A stretch of 64,000 bases of DNA from Lysinibacillus sp. FSL W8-0992 (GTDB taxonomy: Bacteria > Bacillota > Bacilli > Bacillales_A > Planococcaceae). The stretch covers positions 4,154,001 through 4,218,000 of the forward strand of contig NZ_JBBOZQ010000001.1 of NCBI RefSeq assembly GCF_038008685.1, read 5' to 3'. The translations under genes and the position numbers were made by a program. Below are positions 46,268 through 55,881 of the stretch, piece by piece (the first letter of the stretch is position 1; every line of letters begins with the position of its first letter). Below the pieces are notes generated by a model. It saw only the letters and a program-made list of their open reading frames with translations, was not told the DNA's origin and ran no database searches.

Positions 46268-47527
46268 TTAATCTTCGCTATTTTGTAGCTCTTTATCTAA
46301 ACCTTCTGCAAACAAGCCATATACATAACGTTCTGCATCAAATGGCTGTAAATCGTCCATCTTTTCACCAAGACCTACGAATTTCACAGGAATGTGCAAT
46401 TTATTTCGAATGGCTAGCACAATACCACCCTTTGCAGTACCATCAAGTTTCGTCAAGACAATACCTGTTACGTTTGTTACTTCTTTAAACGTTTGAGCCT
46501 GCACAAGCGCATTTTGACCAGTAGTCGCATCTAGTGCTAACAATACCTCATGAGGTGCATTTGGTATTTCCCGCGAAATAACACGATGTACTTTTTCAAG
46601 CTCATTCATTAAGTTCACTTTGTTTTGTAGGCGACCCGCAGTATCACAAATTAATACGTCCGCTTTACGGTTTTTCGCAGCACGTATCGCATCATACATG
46701 ACCGCTGCTGGATCCGAGCCTTCAGACTGCTTAATAACTTCACAGCCAACACGGTCTCCCCAAACTTGTAATTGATCAATCGCACCTGCACGGAACGTAT
46801 CACCAGCTGCTAGTACAACCGTTTTACCTTCTGATTTTAGACGATGTGCCAATTTACCAATTGTTGTTGTTTTCCCGACACCGTTTACGCCAACAAATAA
46901 AATAACAGTTAGCTCACCATTAGGTTGCATATTTAGGTCAATTAAATCTTCTTCACCTTGCTCATAAATTTCTACAAGCTTTTCAGAAATAATTGCTTGG
47001 ATACCGTTTGTATCTTTAATATTTTTACGCTGAACCTCGTAGCGTAATTTATCCATAAGCTCCATCACTGTTTCAAAGCCAACGTCTGCTTGTAATAATA
47101 AATCTTCTAGTTCTTCAAAGAAATCTTCGTCTACTTTGCGGTAACGTGCAACTAAATCATTGACCTTTGAAGTAAATGAATTTCGTGTTTTTTCAAGACC
47201 AGCTTTAAACTTTTGTGTAATGGACCAAGCAGAAGGTTTTTTTTCTGGTACTTCTTGCTCTACAACGGCGATCTCCAATACTTCTTCCTGTTTTTCTTCC
47301 TCTGCTATATCAGAAGCCTCTAAAACAGGTATGTCCTCACTTGGTGATTCCTCTAGCTTTTCTTCTACTTCTACTTCTACTTCTAAGTTAGTTGTTTCAA
47401 GCAAGGCAGGCTCAGCTGTGTCTTCAAGCTGTAAATCGGCTGACTGCTCGTCACCTGTAGTTTCTACTTTTTCTTCTTCTGTCGGATTTCCAATTAACTT
47501 ATCTTTTAAACGTTTAAAAAAACTCAT
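46268..47527 (-). CDS. ftsY: FtsY signal recognition particle receptor
   Basis: FtsY is the membrane-associated GTPase receptor for SRP. The first 100 residues are very acidic (a repeated EV stretch near residue 50) and form a variable A domain that is longer than in B. subtilis as I recall. The NG domain follows with [10 protein letters not shown] at about residues 213-222, DTAGRL and [11 protein letters not shown] (TTCTAC) hexamer repeat at 47363-47386 encodes part of the acidic region. The start overlaps the smc stop by 4 bp, so rnc-smc-ftsY is one operon. Confidence 0.97.
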   Translation of the reverse strand: MSFFKRLKDKLIGNPTEEEKVETTGDEQSADLQLEDTAEPALLETTNLEVEVEVEEKLEESPSEDIPVLEASDIAEEEKQEEVLEIAVVEQEVPEKKPSAWSITQKFKAGLEKTRNSFTSKVNDLVARYRKVDEDFFEELEDLLLQADVGFETVMELMDKLRYEVQRKNIKDTNGIQAIISEKLVEIYEQGEEDLIDLNMQPNGELTVILFVGVNGVGKTTTIGKLAHRLKSEGKTVVLAAGDTFRAGAIDQLQVWGDRVGCEVIKQSEGSDPAAVMYDAIRAAKNRKADVLICDTAGRLQNKVNLMNELEKVHRVISREIPNAPHEVLLALDATTGQNALVQAQTFKEVTNVTGIVLTKLDGTAKGGIVLAIRNKLHIPVKFVGLGEKMDDLQPFDAERYVYGLFAEGLDKELQNSED

Positions 47528-50500
47528 GCTTGTTCGCTCCTTTGCTCCGCAAGTACGGGTTCATCTTCTAATTTTACTGATACAAGTTTTGATACACCTG
47601 ATTCCTGCATCGTAATGCCATACAGTACGTCAGCTCCCTCCATTGTACCTTTACGATGTGTAATGACAATAAATTGGGTATTGCGACTAAACTTCTTCAA
47701 GTATTCGCTGTATCGAACAACATTTGCCTCATCTAATGCCGCTTCTACTTCATCGAGAATACAAAACGGCACAGGTCTAATATTTAAAATGGAGAATAGT
47801 AAAGCAATCGCAGTAAGTGCACGTTCACCACCAGAAAGCAAACTTAAATTTTGTAGCTTTTTACCAGGTGGTTGTGCAACAATTTCAATGCCTGTTTCAA
47901 GCATATTGTTTGGATCTAGTAATACTAAATCCGCTTGACCCCCACCAAATAATTCGCGGAATACATGTTTGAATTGCTCACGAATGGCAAAAAACGTCTC
48001 ACTAAAGCGCAATGTCATTTCTTCATCCATTTCTTTAATTGCTTCGTGTAAAGTATCTTGCGCTGCAAGTAAATCCTCACGCTGCTCTGTTAAAAAAGAA
48101 TGACGCTCTTGGACACGCTCAAATTCATCAATTGCACTTAAATTCACAGGACCTAATTCTTCAATGGACTTTTTCAATAGCTTGACACGACGTCGCATGT
48201 GCTCTTCATCTTCAATTGATAAGGCTACTTCCATTGCTTCTTCTAACGTTAGTTGATAGTTTTCTTCGAGCTGATTATTATAATTATTCATCTCAAATTC
48301 TACGCGGCTTCGCTTTAATTCATTCGCACGTATTGCTTCAATGAAGCCTTTATGTATACGTTGCAATTCCTTTAGCTGCTCTTCTAACGTTGTTAGCTCT
48401 AGTTGTTGGGCTGCTTTTTTATCTTTTTTCTGTGAAATTGTAACTTGTAACGTTTCTCTTCTTGCTTTCCAAGTTGTGACTTGCTCCTCAACTTCTTCAT
48501 CACTCAACAGTTTTGTCGATTCATCGGATTGAAGCCATATTATTTCCTGAGAAATATTGTCGACTTTTTGTCGAGCTTTGTTTAATTGGAGAGCAAGGTC
48601 TGCCGTTGCAATTTGTACTTGGGACATTTGCTCCTGCATAACCGCTAATTGTGAACGTTTTTCTGCAGTCTGCTCACGAAGAACATCCTTTTCCGTTTCA
48701 CTTTGTAATTTAACTTTACCTAGCTGCTCTACAGTTTCATTAATCGCCACTAACTCTATTGCAAGAGCTGCTAAACGCGTCGTTGCTGCTTCCTTTTGAG
48801 CAAGCAGTGCTTCTTCACGTGTCTTCACATCCTGCGTTTCATTGGAAGCATATGACACTCGGGCTGACAAGCTTTTTTCAACAACTTCTAATTCCCGAAT
48901 CCGACTTGCCTGTTGCATCTCTTCTTTACGTAGCTGTTCGCCTTCTAGTTTTAATTGTTCCACTGCGTCACGCAATGTTGCCAATGTTTCCTTTTCAGTC
49001 GCTACAGCCTGTTCTGCACTATAAATGGTTGTTTCTAGCGCTTCTAGTTTAGCAATTAGACCATCTAGCTCCGCTTTTCTCGTAAATAGTGAAGATTGTT
49101 GTTTGGCAGCACCACCCGTTAAAGAACCCCCAGCATTAACAATATCTCCTTCGAGTGTTACTACACGATAGCGGAAACCACATAAGCGTGCAATTTGGCT
49201 AGCACCTTCTAAATTGGCTGCCACGATGACATTGCCAAGTAAATTTTCTACAATGGAGCGATTATCTTCATCGAACGTCACCAGTGCATCTGCCATTTGC
49301 ACGAATGCTGGATGCTCAGTCGCAAGCTGTATCGATGATAAATTAATTTTGCGCGATTTCATGACCGTTTTCGGTAAAAATGTCGCTCGACCTGCTCTTT
49401 TTTGTTTTAACCATTTGATTGCCTGTTGAGCATTCTGTTCATTCGACGTCACGATATGCTGTGATGCAGCACCTAAAGCTGTTTCAATCGCTTGTGAATA
49501 TTTACCGTTAACCTGAATTAATTCTGCAACCGCGCCTTCAATACCGAATAATTCACCTTTGTCACGGGCCAGTAATACTTCCTTAACTCCGTGGAAGAAG
49601 CCTGAGAAGTCTGCTTCTAATTCTGCTAATGTGTCTTTTCTAGCTTTTAATTGTTGCTGATGCTGATAAGCCTTGTATAGCATTTCTTGCTTATCGCTAA
49701 AGGAACTATTCACTTTTTTAAACTGAATTTGCAATGCTTCATATTGCTCTAGCTTTTGTTGCAGTTCAGTCGTTGTTGCAGTATATGTGCCAACAAGCGA
49801 TTCTTTCTCAGTCACAACTTCAATAAGCTCTTGCCCAATTTCATCCGTTTGGTCGGTCATTCGCGCAGCCATCGCTTTTTGTTGCGATAGTTGTTGATCG
49901 ATATTTTTCAATTCATTTTTTACTGTTGCTTCTTCATTTAACGAATCGATATAACGGTTTTTATGCTCTTCAATTTCTTGTTCTATCTCTGTAACAGAAC
50001 GATTTAATGATTGCTCTAATTGCTTAATAATTTGCTTTAAAGTTAAAACTTCTTGTTGCTTTTCAGTAAACAACTGTTTCTTCTCAAGCTCTTGAGCGGT
50101 TAGGTCCTCTACTTCATTTTTCGCTTCTTGTAATGATGCATTTAACTGCTGTAATTGGTTCGTTGCATTTTGACGCTTTTCAGCCATTAAAGCTTTACGA
50201 CCATCCCAACGCTCCATTTCCATTGTTGCATCAACAAGCTCCGATTGAGCAGCATCCAGCTCCACATCAAGCTCTTTTAAATGTTTACGAATAGCTGTAG
50301 ATTGTGTTTCTAAAGCTTGAATATTACTAGCATGTTTTTGCTCTGTTTCAGATAGTTGCGTATATTCTTCTTTCAATGCATGCAAAGATTGTGCACAATT
50401 TTTTAAATCGTGCACAAGAATCGCAATATCAAAATCCTTCAGCTCCGTGGACATTTGCACATAATCTCTTGCGCTAGAAGCTTGTATTTGCAAAGGCTCC

Positions 50501-51105
50501 AAACGGCTATCTAACTCGTGCAAAATATCTAAAACACGGTATAAGTTTTCATCTGTTTCTACTAATTTATGCTCAGCTTTTTTCTTTCGAAGCTTGTATT
50601 TTAATACACCAGCTGCCTCTTCAAATATTGAGCGGCGGTCGTCAGGGCGGCTATTTAAAATTTCATCGACACGGCCTTGCGAAATAATTGAAAAAGCCTC
50701 TTTCCCAAGTCCTGAGTCCATAAACAAGTCCGTAATATCCTTCAGGCGACACTGCTGGTTATTTAATAAATATTCACTATCACCTGAACGGTATACGCGT
50801 CTTGTTACGCTTACCTCTGTATAAGAAAAAGCAAGCTGCTCATCAGTATTATCTAAAATTAATGTTACCTCTGCAAAGTTTAGTGGCTTTCGAGAGTCAC
50901 TCCCAGCAAAAATAACATCTTCCATTTTTGCCCCACGCAACGACTTTGCCGATTGCTCCCCGAGTACCCAACGAATAGCATCAGTTACATTACTTTTCCC
51001 ACTGCCGTTAGGTCCAACAACAGCTGTAACTCCTGGTACAAAATCAATACCAATGCGCTCCGCAAAAGATTTAAAGCCAATCACTTCGAGTCGTTTTAGG
51101 AACAT
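47524..51105 (-). CDS. smc: SMC chromosome condensation protein
   Basis: SMC is the ring ATPase that compacts and segregates the chromosome with ScpA and ScpB. The 1193-residue protein has an N-terminal Walker A GPNGSGKSN at residues 31-39, two long coiled coils, a hinge domain at roughly residues 505-660 (GVKEVLLARDKGELFGIEGA opens it), and the C-terminal signature LSLLSGGERALTA with Walker B CILDEVEAALDE. The length is normal. It starts 3 bp after rnc and overlaps ftsY. Confidence 0.98.
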   Translation of the reverse strand: MFLKRLEVIGFKSFAERIGIDFVPGVTAVVGPNGSGKSNVTDAIRWVLGEQSAKSLRGAKMEDVIFAGSDSRKPLNFAEVTLILDNTDEQLAFSYTEVSVTRRVYRSGDSEYLLNNQQCRLKDITDLFMDSGLGKEAFSIISQGRVDEILNSRPDDRRSIFEEAAGVLKYKLRKKKAEHKLVETDENLYRVLDILHELDSRLEPLQIQASSARDYVQMSTELKDFDIAILVHDLKNCAQSLHALKEEYTQLSETEQKHASNIQALETQSTAIRKHLKELDVELDAAQSELVDATMEMERWDGRKALMAEKRQNATNQLQQLNASLQEAKNEVEDLTAQELEKKQLFTEKQQEVLTLKQIIKQLEQSLNRSVTEIEQEIEEHKNRYIDSLNEEATVKNELKNIDQQLSQQKAMAARMTDQTDEIGQELIEVVTEKESLVGTYTATTTELQQKLEQYEALQIQFKKVNSSFSDKQEMLYKAYQHQQQLKARKDTLAELEADFSGFFHGVKEVLLARDKGELFGIEGAVAELIQVNGKYSQAIETALGAASQHIVTSNEQNAQQAIKWLKQKRAGRATFLPKTVMKSRKINLSSIQLATEHPAFVQMADALVTFDEDNRSIVENLLGNVIVAANLEGASQIARLCGFRYRVVTLEGDIVNAGGSLTGGAAKQQSSLFTRKAELDGLIAKLEALETTIYSAEQAVATEKETLATLRDAVEQLKLEGEQLRKEEMQQASRIRELEVVEKSLSARVSYASNETQDVKTREEALLAQKEAATTRLAALAIELVAINETVEQLGKVKLQSETEKDVLREQTAEKRSQLAVMQEQMSQVQIATADLALQLNKARQKVDNISQEIIWLQSDESTKLLSDEEVEEQVTTWKARRETLQVTISQKKDKKAAQQLELTTLEEQLKELQRIHKGFIEAIRANELKRSRVEFEMNNYNNQLEENYQLTLEEAMEVALSIEDEEHMRRRVKLLKKSIEELGPVNLSAIDEFERVQERHSFLTEQREDLLAAQDTLHEAIKEMDEEMTLRFSETFFAIREQFKHVFRELFGGGQADLVLLDPNNMLETGIEIVAQPPGKKLQNLSLLSGGERALTAIALLFSILNIRPVPFCILDEVEAALDEANVVRYSEYLKKFSRNTQFIVITHRKGTMEGADVLYGITMQESGVSKLVSVKLEDEPVLAEQRSEQA

Positions 51106-51108
51106 CTA

Positions 51109-51873
51109 TTAAGCCTCCTCTTTAGCAGAATGCTCACGCATCATACGCATAGCGCATTGTGCTGCTTGTTGTTCAGCTTCTTTTTTCGATTTTCCTCTAC
51201 CGATTCCAAGCTCTTGTCCATTTAATAGCACGCTCGATACAAAGGTACGGTTATGCGCTGGGCCCTTTTCATCGATAATCTCATAATGAAGAAGACCGTT
51301 GTTTGTTTGCTGTACCATTTCTTGTAACTGGCTTTTGAAATCCATCACATGCGAAAAAGCACCGACTTCTACTTTTGGGAACACGATTCGTTCTAAAAAC
51401 GTCACGACCGTTTGCAAATCCTGATCTAAATAAAGAGCACCCACAAATGATTCAAAAACATCTGCAAGTAGCGCTGGGCGTTCCCGTCCTCCTGTTAATT
51501 CTTCACCTTTTCCAAGCAATACAAAGCGACCAAAGCCTAATTCATTTGCAAAAATAACAAGTGATGGCTCACAAACAATCGATGCGCGCAGTTTTGTTAA
51601 TTCGCCCTCGCTCATATGCGGGTATTTCTCAAAAAGGTATTTAGAAACAGATAGTTCAAGTACTGCGTCGCCTAAAAATTCGAGACGCTCATTATCCGTA
51701 AACAATTTACGGCGATGCTCATTCACATAAGATGAATGCGTGAATGCTTGATACAATAAATTTTTATTAATAAATGTGATATTTAATTCATGCTGTAACA
51801 GCTCGAATTGATTGCGTACCTTTTCAGGAAGTACGCCTGATTTCTGCATAGTTCCTTTTCTTCTCATAGCCAT
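51109..51873 (-). CDS. rnc: ribonuclease III
   Basis: RNase III cleaves double-stranded RNA in rRNA and mRNA maturation. The catalytic signature [14 protein letters not shown] is at about residues 61-74, a second acidic motif is [14 protein letters not shown], and a C-terminal dsRNA-binding domain ends with [16 protein letters not shown]. The 254-residue length is typical of Bacilli. The ATG at 51873 has GGAAGG about 11 bases upstream; the true start could be slightly different. It heads rnc-smc-ftsY. Confidence 0.96.
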   Translation of the reverse strand: MAMRRKGTMQKSGVLPEKVRNQFELLQHELNITFINKNLLYQAFTHSSYVNEHRRKLFTDNERLEFLGDAVLELSVSKYLFEKYPHMSEGELTKLRASIVCEPSLVIFANELGFGRFVLLGKGEELTGGRERPALLADVFESFVGALYLDQDLQTVVTFLERIVFPKVEVGAFSHVMDFKSQLQEMVQQTNNGLLHYEIIDEKGPAHNRTFVSSVLLNGQELGIGRGKSKKEAEQQAAQCAMRMMREHSAKEEA

Positions 51874-51909
51874 TGAACAATCTGCCTTCCTAATAGTTTC
51901 TACCGTCTT

Positions 51910-51938
51910 AGTGTACCTTTTTCAAGGCATTTATGCAA
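51910..51938 (-). promoter_or_regulatory. candidate promoter of rnc-smc-ftsY
   Basis: TTGCAT (51933-51938) and TACACT (51910-51915) are separated by 17 bp on the minus strand, about 35 bp before the rnc start. An alternative pair, TTGAAA and TAGAAA, overlaps it 13 bp downstream. Either could be used. Confidence 0.35.
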
Positions 51939-52001
51939 AAGTATTTCGGCTGAAATACAATGTTTTGGAAGTTTTAACGTAATTTTTTAACAAAAATAAA
52001 A

Positions 52002-52045
52002 AAAGGCACGCAAATCGTTCGAAAAACGAACCATTTCGTACCTTT
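52002..52045 (-). terminator. Rho-independent terminator of the fap-acp operon
   Basis: A long imperfect stem built from AAAGGTACG, AAAT and GGTTCG pairs with CGAAC, GATTT and GCGTGCCTTT, followed on the minus strand by TTTTTTTATTTTTG. A second perfect hairpin lies just upstream of it at 52051-52091. Confidence 0.85.
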
Positions 52046-52050
52046 AAAAT

Positions 52051-52091
52051 ACATCAAAGCATAAAATGCTTTTGCGATTATGCTTTGATGT
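52051..52091 (-). other. 14-bp hairpin downstream of acpP
   Basis: ACATCAAAGCATAA (52051-52064) pairs perfectly with TTATGCTTTGATGT (52078-52091). It lies between the acpP stop and the terminator and has no long T run. It may protect the 3' end of the abundant acpP mRNA; that is inference. Confidence 0.5.
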
Positions 52092-52172
52092 AAGTATTAC
52101 AATGTAATCAGATTTTTAATATGCAACCTCAAAAGGCTGCGTTCGAAATCTATAACATCTGCCAAGAGGCGA

Positions 52173-52409
52173 TTAGTTAATTTTACCTTCGATGTATGAA
52201 ATAGCAGAACCTACTGTTGTGATTTTTTCAGCATCTTCATCAGAAATTTCCATATCGAATTCGTCTTCAAGCTCCATAACAAGCTCAACAACGTCTAATG
52301 AGTCAGCACCTAAATCATCACGGAAAGAAGCTTCTAATGTTACTTCACTTTCTTCAACACCTAAACGGTCCACGATTACTTTTGTTACGCGTTCTAATAC
52401 TGTAGTCAA
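52173..52409 (-). CDS. acpP: acyl carrier protein
   Basis: ACP carries growing acyl chains on a phosphopantetheine arm. The protein contains [13 protein letters not shown] with the modified Ser37 and the acidic helix [19 protein letters not shown] choose a TTG start at 52409 (78 residues), because GGAGG lies eight bases upstream and the N terminus [16 protein letters not shown] then matches family length; a GTG at 52418 would overlap the ribosome-binding site. It is the last gene of fapR-plsX-fabD-fabG-acpP and is followed by two hairpins. Confidence 0.97.
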   Translation of the reverse strand: MTTVLERVTKVIVDRLGVEESEVTLEASFRDDLGADSLDVVELVMELEDEFDMEISDEDAEKITTVGSAISYIEGKIN

Positions 52410-52469
52410 AACTTTCACCTCCCCTCAAATGATTATACAAAAAATTTATATTTATGCTATAGCATAATA

Positions 52470-53216
52470 TTACATTACCATGCCACCGTCAATATGTAGC
52501 GTTTGGCCTGTCATATAGTTTGCATCATCAGAAGCTAAAAACACAACAGCTTTCGCAATATCCTCTGGCTGCCCTAGTTTAGCAAGCGGAATTTGCGTAA
52601 GCATACCTTGTTTTAAATCTTCTGGAAGCTGTTCAGTCATTTCTGTTTCAATAAAGCCTGGTGCAATCGCATTAACTAAAATATTACGTGATGCAAGTTC
52701 CTTAGCAGTTGTTTTTGTTAAGCCAATTACGCCCGCTTTTGCCGCTACATAGTTAGCTTGCCCAGCATTGCCTGCTACTCCAACGATAGAAGAAATATTG
52801 ATAATACGTCCTGCACGTTGCTTCATCATTTGACGAGTTACAGCTTTTGTACAAAGGAATACACCTTTTAAGTTTGTATTAAGAACATCGTCCCATTCTT
52901 CTTCCTTCATTCGCATTAATAAATTATCGCGTGTAATACCTGCATTATTAACTAAAATATCAAGTGAACCAAATGTTTTGACTGCTGCATCCATTAAAGC
53001 AGTTACTTCTTCTGTTTTTGAAACACTTGCCTGTACAGCAAGCGCTTCGCCACCATTTGCTTGAATTGCCGCAACAACTTCTTCTGCTTTTGCTTGTGAG
53101 CCACTATAGTTTACGATAACCTTTGCACCTTCGTCAGCAAGCTTTAACGCAATCGCACGTCCGATTCCTCGTGAAGCACCTGTTACAACTGCAACTTTAC
53201 CTTCTAATTTACGCAT
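52470..53216 (-). CDS. fabG: 3-oxoacyl-ACP reductase FabG
   Basis: FabG reduces beta-ketoacyl-ACP with NADPH in fatty-acid elongation. The SDR fold is evident from TGASRGIG at about residues 13-20, NNAG near 90, and the catalytic NISSIVG Ser with YVAAK Tyr/Lys near 155-159. The C terminus ends [10 protein letters not shown]. The 248-residue length is standard. It overlaps fabD by 8 bp and precedes acpP. Confidence 0.97.
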   Translation of the reverse strand: MRKLEGKVAVVTGASRGIGRAIALKLADEGAKVIVNYSGSQAKAEEVVAAIQANGGEALAVQASVSKTEEVTALMDAAVKTFGSLDILVNNAGITRDNLLMRMKEEEWDDVLNTNLKGVFLCTKAVTRQMMKQRAGRIINISSIVGVAGNAGQANYVAAKAGVIGLTKTTAKELASRNILVNAIAPGFIETEMTEQLPEDLKQGMLTQIPLAKLGQPEDIAKAVVFLASDDANYMTGQTLHIDGGMVM

Positions 53217-54162
53217 TGATTGACCACTCCTTCGACGCTTCTAATACTGCTTCTAATGAAGCTTCATCATATACACAATACGTTGCTACTGAACGATCTA
53301 TTTTCTTTACTAAGCCACTTAAAACTTTACCAGGTCCACACTCGATGAAAACATCGACGCCTTGAGCGATCATTTCACGAACTGATGCTTCCCATTGTAC
53401 AGCGCTATAAACCTGTTCCACTAATTCCTGTTGAATAGCCGGTACATCTAGCAATTCTTTCGCTTTAACGTTGCCAATTACAGGAATTTGTGGTGTTGAT
53501 AACGTAATATCTGCTAATGTTGCTTGTAATTGACTAGACGATGGTCGCATTAATTCTGAATGGAAAGGTCCACTTACTACTAATGGAATCGCGCGTTTAG
53601 CACCCGCTTCTTTAGCAGCGACTGAAGCCTTGTCAACGCCTTCTTTTGTTCCAGAAATAACGATTTGTCCTGGACAGTTAACGTTTGCAACTTGTACTAC
53701 ATCGCCATTAGCAGTTACTTTTTCAGTTACTTCATGCAATGCATCAAGCTCCATCCCAAGAATAGCAGCCATTGCACCTTGCCCTGCTGGCACCGCTTCG
53801 TTCATAAATAAACCACGTTTATGAACAATAGCAACAGCATCTTCAAACGATAAAACGCCTGCGATAACTAATGCACCATATTCTCCAAGTGAGTGCCCAG
53901 CTGCATAATTCGGTGTAATGCCTGCAGCACGTAATTTTTCAGCGACCATAACACCTGTCGTTAATAACGCTGGCTGTGCATGATATGTTAGCGTTAACTC
54001 TTCAGCAGGTCCCTCTAACATTAATTTAGACAAGTCAAACCCAAGTGTCTTGTCAGCATTTTCGTAAAAGGCTTTACTTTCTTGCGAGTTGCTTACAAAT
54101 TCTTGGCCCATACCAACCGCTTGAGAGCCTTGGCCTGGAAATATAAATGCGATTTTCGTCAT
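53209..54162 (-). CDS. fabD: malonyl-CoA-ACP transacylase FabD
   Basis: FabD transfers malonyl groups from CoA to ACP. The nucleophile elbow is [10 protein letters not shown] (serine near residue 91), the oxyanion motif [12 protein letters not shown] lies at the N terminus, and the catalytic histidine is in [10 protein letters not shown]. The 317-residue length is normal. It lies between plsX and fabG in the FapR-controlled operon. Confidence 0.97.
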   Translation of the reverse strand: MTKIAFIFPGQGSQAVGMGQEFVSNSQESKAFYENADKTLGFDLSKLMLEGPAEELTLTYHAQPALLTTGVMVAEKLRAAGITPNYAAGHSLGEYGALVIAGVLSFEDAVAIVHKRGLFMNEAVPAGQGAMAAILGMELDALHEVTEKVTANGDVVQVANVNCPGQIVISGTKEGVDKASVAAKEAGAKRAIPLVVSGPFHSELMRPSSSQLQATLADITLSTPQIPVIGNVKAKELLDVPAIQQELVEQVYSAVQWEASVREMIAQGVDVFIECGPGKVLSGLVKKIDRSVATYCVYDEASLEAVLEASKEWSINA

Positions 54163-54181
54163 TTCTTATTAATCCCCTTTG

Positions 54182-55174
54182 TTAGTCAATTTCTAAGTGA
54201 CGTACTGTATCTGTTATCGTTGAAATAACTGTATGCTCTACCATTGTATTTGCCTGACGTATTGCACTGAAGATTGCCTTTGCATTCGATGATCCATGTG
54301 CTTTAATAACAGGCGCTTGTAAACCAAACAAACCTGCACCGCCATACTCTGTGTAGTCCATTTTATTTTTTAAGTCACGTAAATTACTTTTCATAAGTAC
54401 TGCTGAAATTTTTGTTTTTGTAGAAGACATAAAGGCCTCTTTTAACATCGTAAACAATGCCCCTGCTGTTCCCTCTATCGACTTCAACACCATATTGCCT
54501 GTAAATCCATCTGTTACAACAACATCAGCAACACCATCGAGTAAATCACGCGCCTCGACATTGCCGACAAAATTCAAGTCCGCTTCTTTTAGTAAATCAA
54601 AAGTTGCTTTTGTTAAGTCATTTCCTTTTTTATCTTCTGTTCCGATATTTAACAGTCCAATACGTGGCTTTTGTAGACCGCCTACTTTTTTAGCGTAAAT
54701 ATCACCCATAATCGCATATTGCAGTAAATGCTCTGGTCGTGCATCCGCATTTGCCCCAAGGTCTAGCATTAAAAAACCTTTACCATCAAGCGTCGGCAAT
54801 GTCGTAGCTAAAGCTGGTCGTGCAATTCCTTCTATACGGCCTACCTTAAACAAACCACCTGCCATTAGTGCACCTGTATTGCCGGCTGAAAGACATGCAT
54901 CAGCTGTGCCTTCTTCAACCGCATCCATCATTTTTGCCATTGATGAATCCTTTTTACGTCGTACAGCACGTGCAGGATCATCCGTCCCTTCGACCACTTC
55001 TTCACAGTGGATAACTGTTAAGCGATCGTGCATTTTTAAAAATGGGTCGAGCTTTTCTTGCTGTCCATATAATTGAATTTCCAAATTTGGAATTTGTTCT
55101 AATGCTAATAATGCACCTTCCACTACTGATTTCGGTGCATTGTCGCCACCCATTCCATCAAGTGCTAATTTCAT
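54182..55174 (-). CDS. plsX: PlsX phosphate acyltransferase
   Basis: PlsX converts acyl-ACP to acyl-phosphate for PlsY in phosphatidic acid synthesis. The N terminus [20 protein letters not shown] and the [14 protein letters not shown] and [19 protein letters not shown] motifs are diagnostic. The 330-residue length is typical. It starts 2 bp after fapR, indicating tight cotranscription. Confidence 0.97.
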   Translation of the reverse strand: MKLALDGMGGDNAPKSVVEGALLALEQIPNLEIQLYGQQEKLDPFLKMHDRLTVIHCEEVVEGTDDPARAVRRKKDSSMAKMMDAVEEGTADACLSAGNTGALMAGGLFKVGRIEGIARPALATTLPTLDGKGFLMLDLGANADARPEHLLQYAIMGDIYAKKVGGLQKPRIGLLNIGTEDKKGNDLTKATFDLLKEADLNFVGNVEARDLLDGVADVVVTDGFTGNMVLKSIEGTAGALFTMLKEAFMSSTKTKISAVLMKSNLRDLKNKMDYTEYGGAGLFGLQAPVIKAHGSSNAKAIFSAIRQANTMVEHTVISTITDTVRHLEID

Positions 55175-55176
55175 TA

Positions 55177-55755
55177 TTATTCACCTTTACCTTTCGTGCG
55201 GTACATATCAAATTCACCAACAAAAACAGTTTCACCATTCACAGTAGATATAATCTCTACTTTCGTACGATGGCGTTCATCATCTCTTCCGACAACAACC
55301 GCCTTAGTTATAACACGATTTCCGGCTCTTACAGGTTTCACAAAAGTAATATTGGAGTGCACTGTTAAGGCCAGCTCATCATCAATAACCGCTACAGCTA
55401 ATGAGTTTGCTTGTGCAAATAAATGATGTCCACGCGCGATGCCATTGCGCTGAAAAACATGCTCTTCTTTTACATCAAATATAGATAATGCACGATTATC
55501 TAGTTCTATATCAATAATTTCACCGATTACTTCATCAATCGGTAATGATTTCACTTCATTTTCATATGTTTTCGAAGCCACATCTTTAATTCGTTCACGT
55601 AATTCTGGAATTGCTAATTCCATACGATCTAAACGAATTGTTTGAACACTTACCTGAAACTCCGACGCTAGTTGTTCATCTGTGACGAATGGATTTTCCG
55701 CAATCGTTTCAGATAATAATCGCTGTCGCTCTTTTTTCGTTCGTCTCAACGTCAT
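55177..55755 (-). CDS. fapR: FapR malonyl-CoA-responsive repressor of lipid synthesis
   Basis: FapR represses fatty-acid and phospholipid genes until malonyl-CoA binds it. The 192-residue protein has an N-terminal DeoR-like HTH ([20 protein letters not shown] at about residues 24-43), a linker helix and a C-terminal hot-dog thioesterase-like domain that binds malonyl-CoA ([18 protein letters not shown]). It heads its own operon and has a FapR box over its transcription start. Confidence 0.97.
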   Translation of the reverse strand: MTLRRTKKERQRLLSETIAENPFVTDEQLASEFQVSVQTIRLDRMELAIPELRERIKDVASKTYENEVKSLPIDEVIGEIIDIELDNRALSIFDVKEEHVFQRNGIARGHHLFAQANSLAVAVIDDELALTVHSNITFVKPVRAGNRVITKAVVVGRDDERHRTKVEIISTVNGETVFVGEFDMYRTKGKGE

Positions 55756-55776
55756 TCGCCACCTTTTGAGTTGTTA

Positions 55777-55793
55777 TTAGCACTTGGTACTAA
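55777..55793 (-). promoter_or_regulatory. FapR operator
   Basis: The minus strand reads TTAGTACCAAGTGCTAA, a near-perfect 17-bp inverted repeat that matches the FapR consensus as I know it (TTAGTACC-N-GGTACTAA type). It covers the predicted transcription start of fapR, fitting autoregulation. Confidence 0.85.
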
Positions 55794-55797
55794 TATC

Positions 55798-55826
55798 AGT
55801 ATATAGAGTATAAAAAAAGAATGCAA
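55798..55826 (-). promoter_or_regulatory. SigA promoter of fapR-plsX-fabD-fabG-acpP
   Basis: TTGCAT (55821-55826) and TATACT (55798-55803) are separated by 17 bp on the minus strand, directly upstream of the FapR box. The -35 hexamer lies inside the stem of the recG terminator. Confidence 0.7.
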
Positions 55827-55857
55827 GACTTGTTTTCAAAAACAAGCTCTCGCATTC
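55819..55857 (-). terminator. Rho-independent terminator of recG
   Basis: GAATGC...CTTGTTTT on the minus strand pairs with AAAACAAG...GCATTC around a short loop, followed by TTTTTTTATA. It is 24 bp after the recG stop and overlaps the fapR promoter. Confidence 0.85.
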
Positions 55858-55881
55858 CTTGTAGTACAACATTAAATTTCA

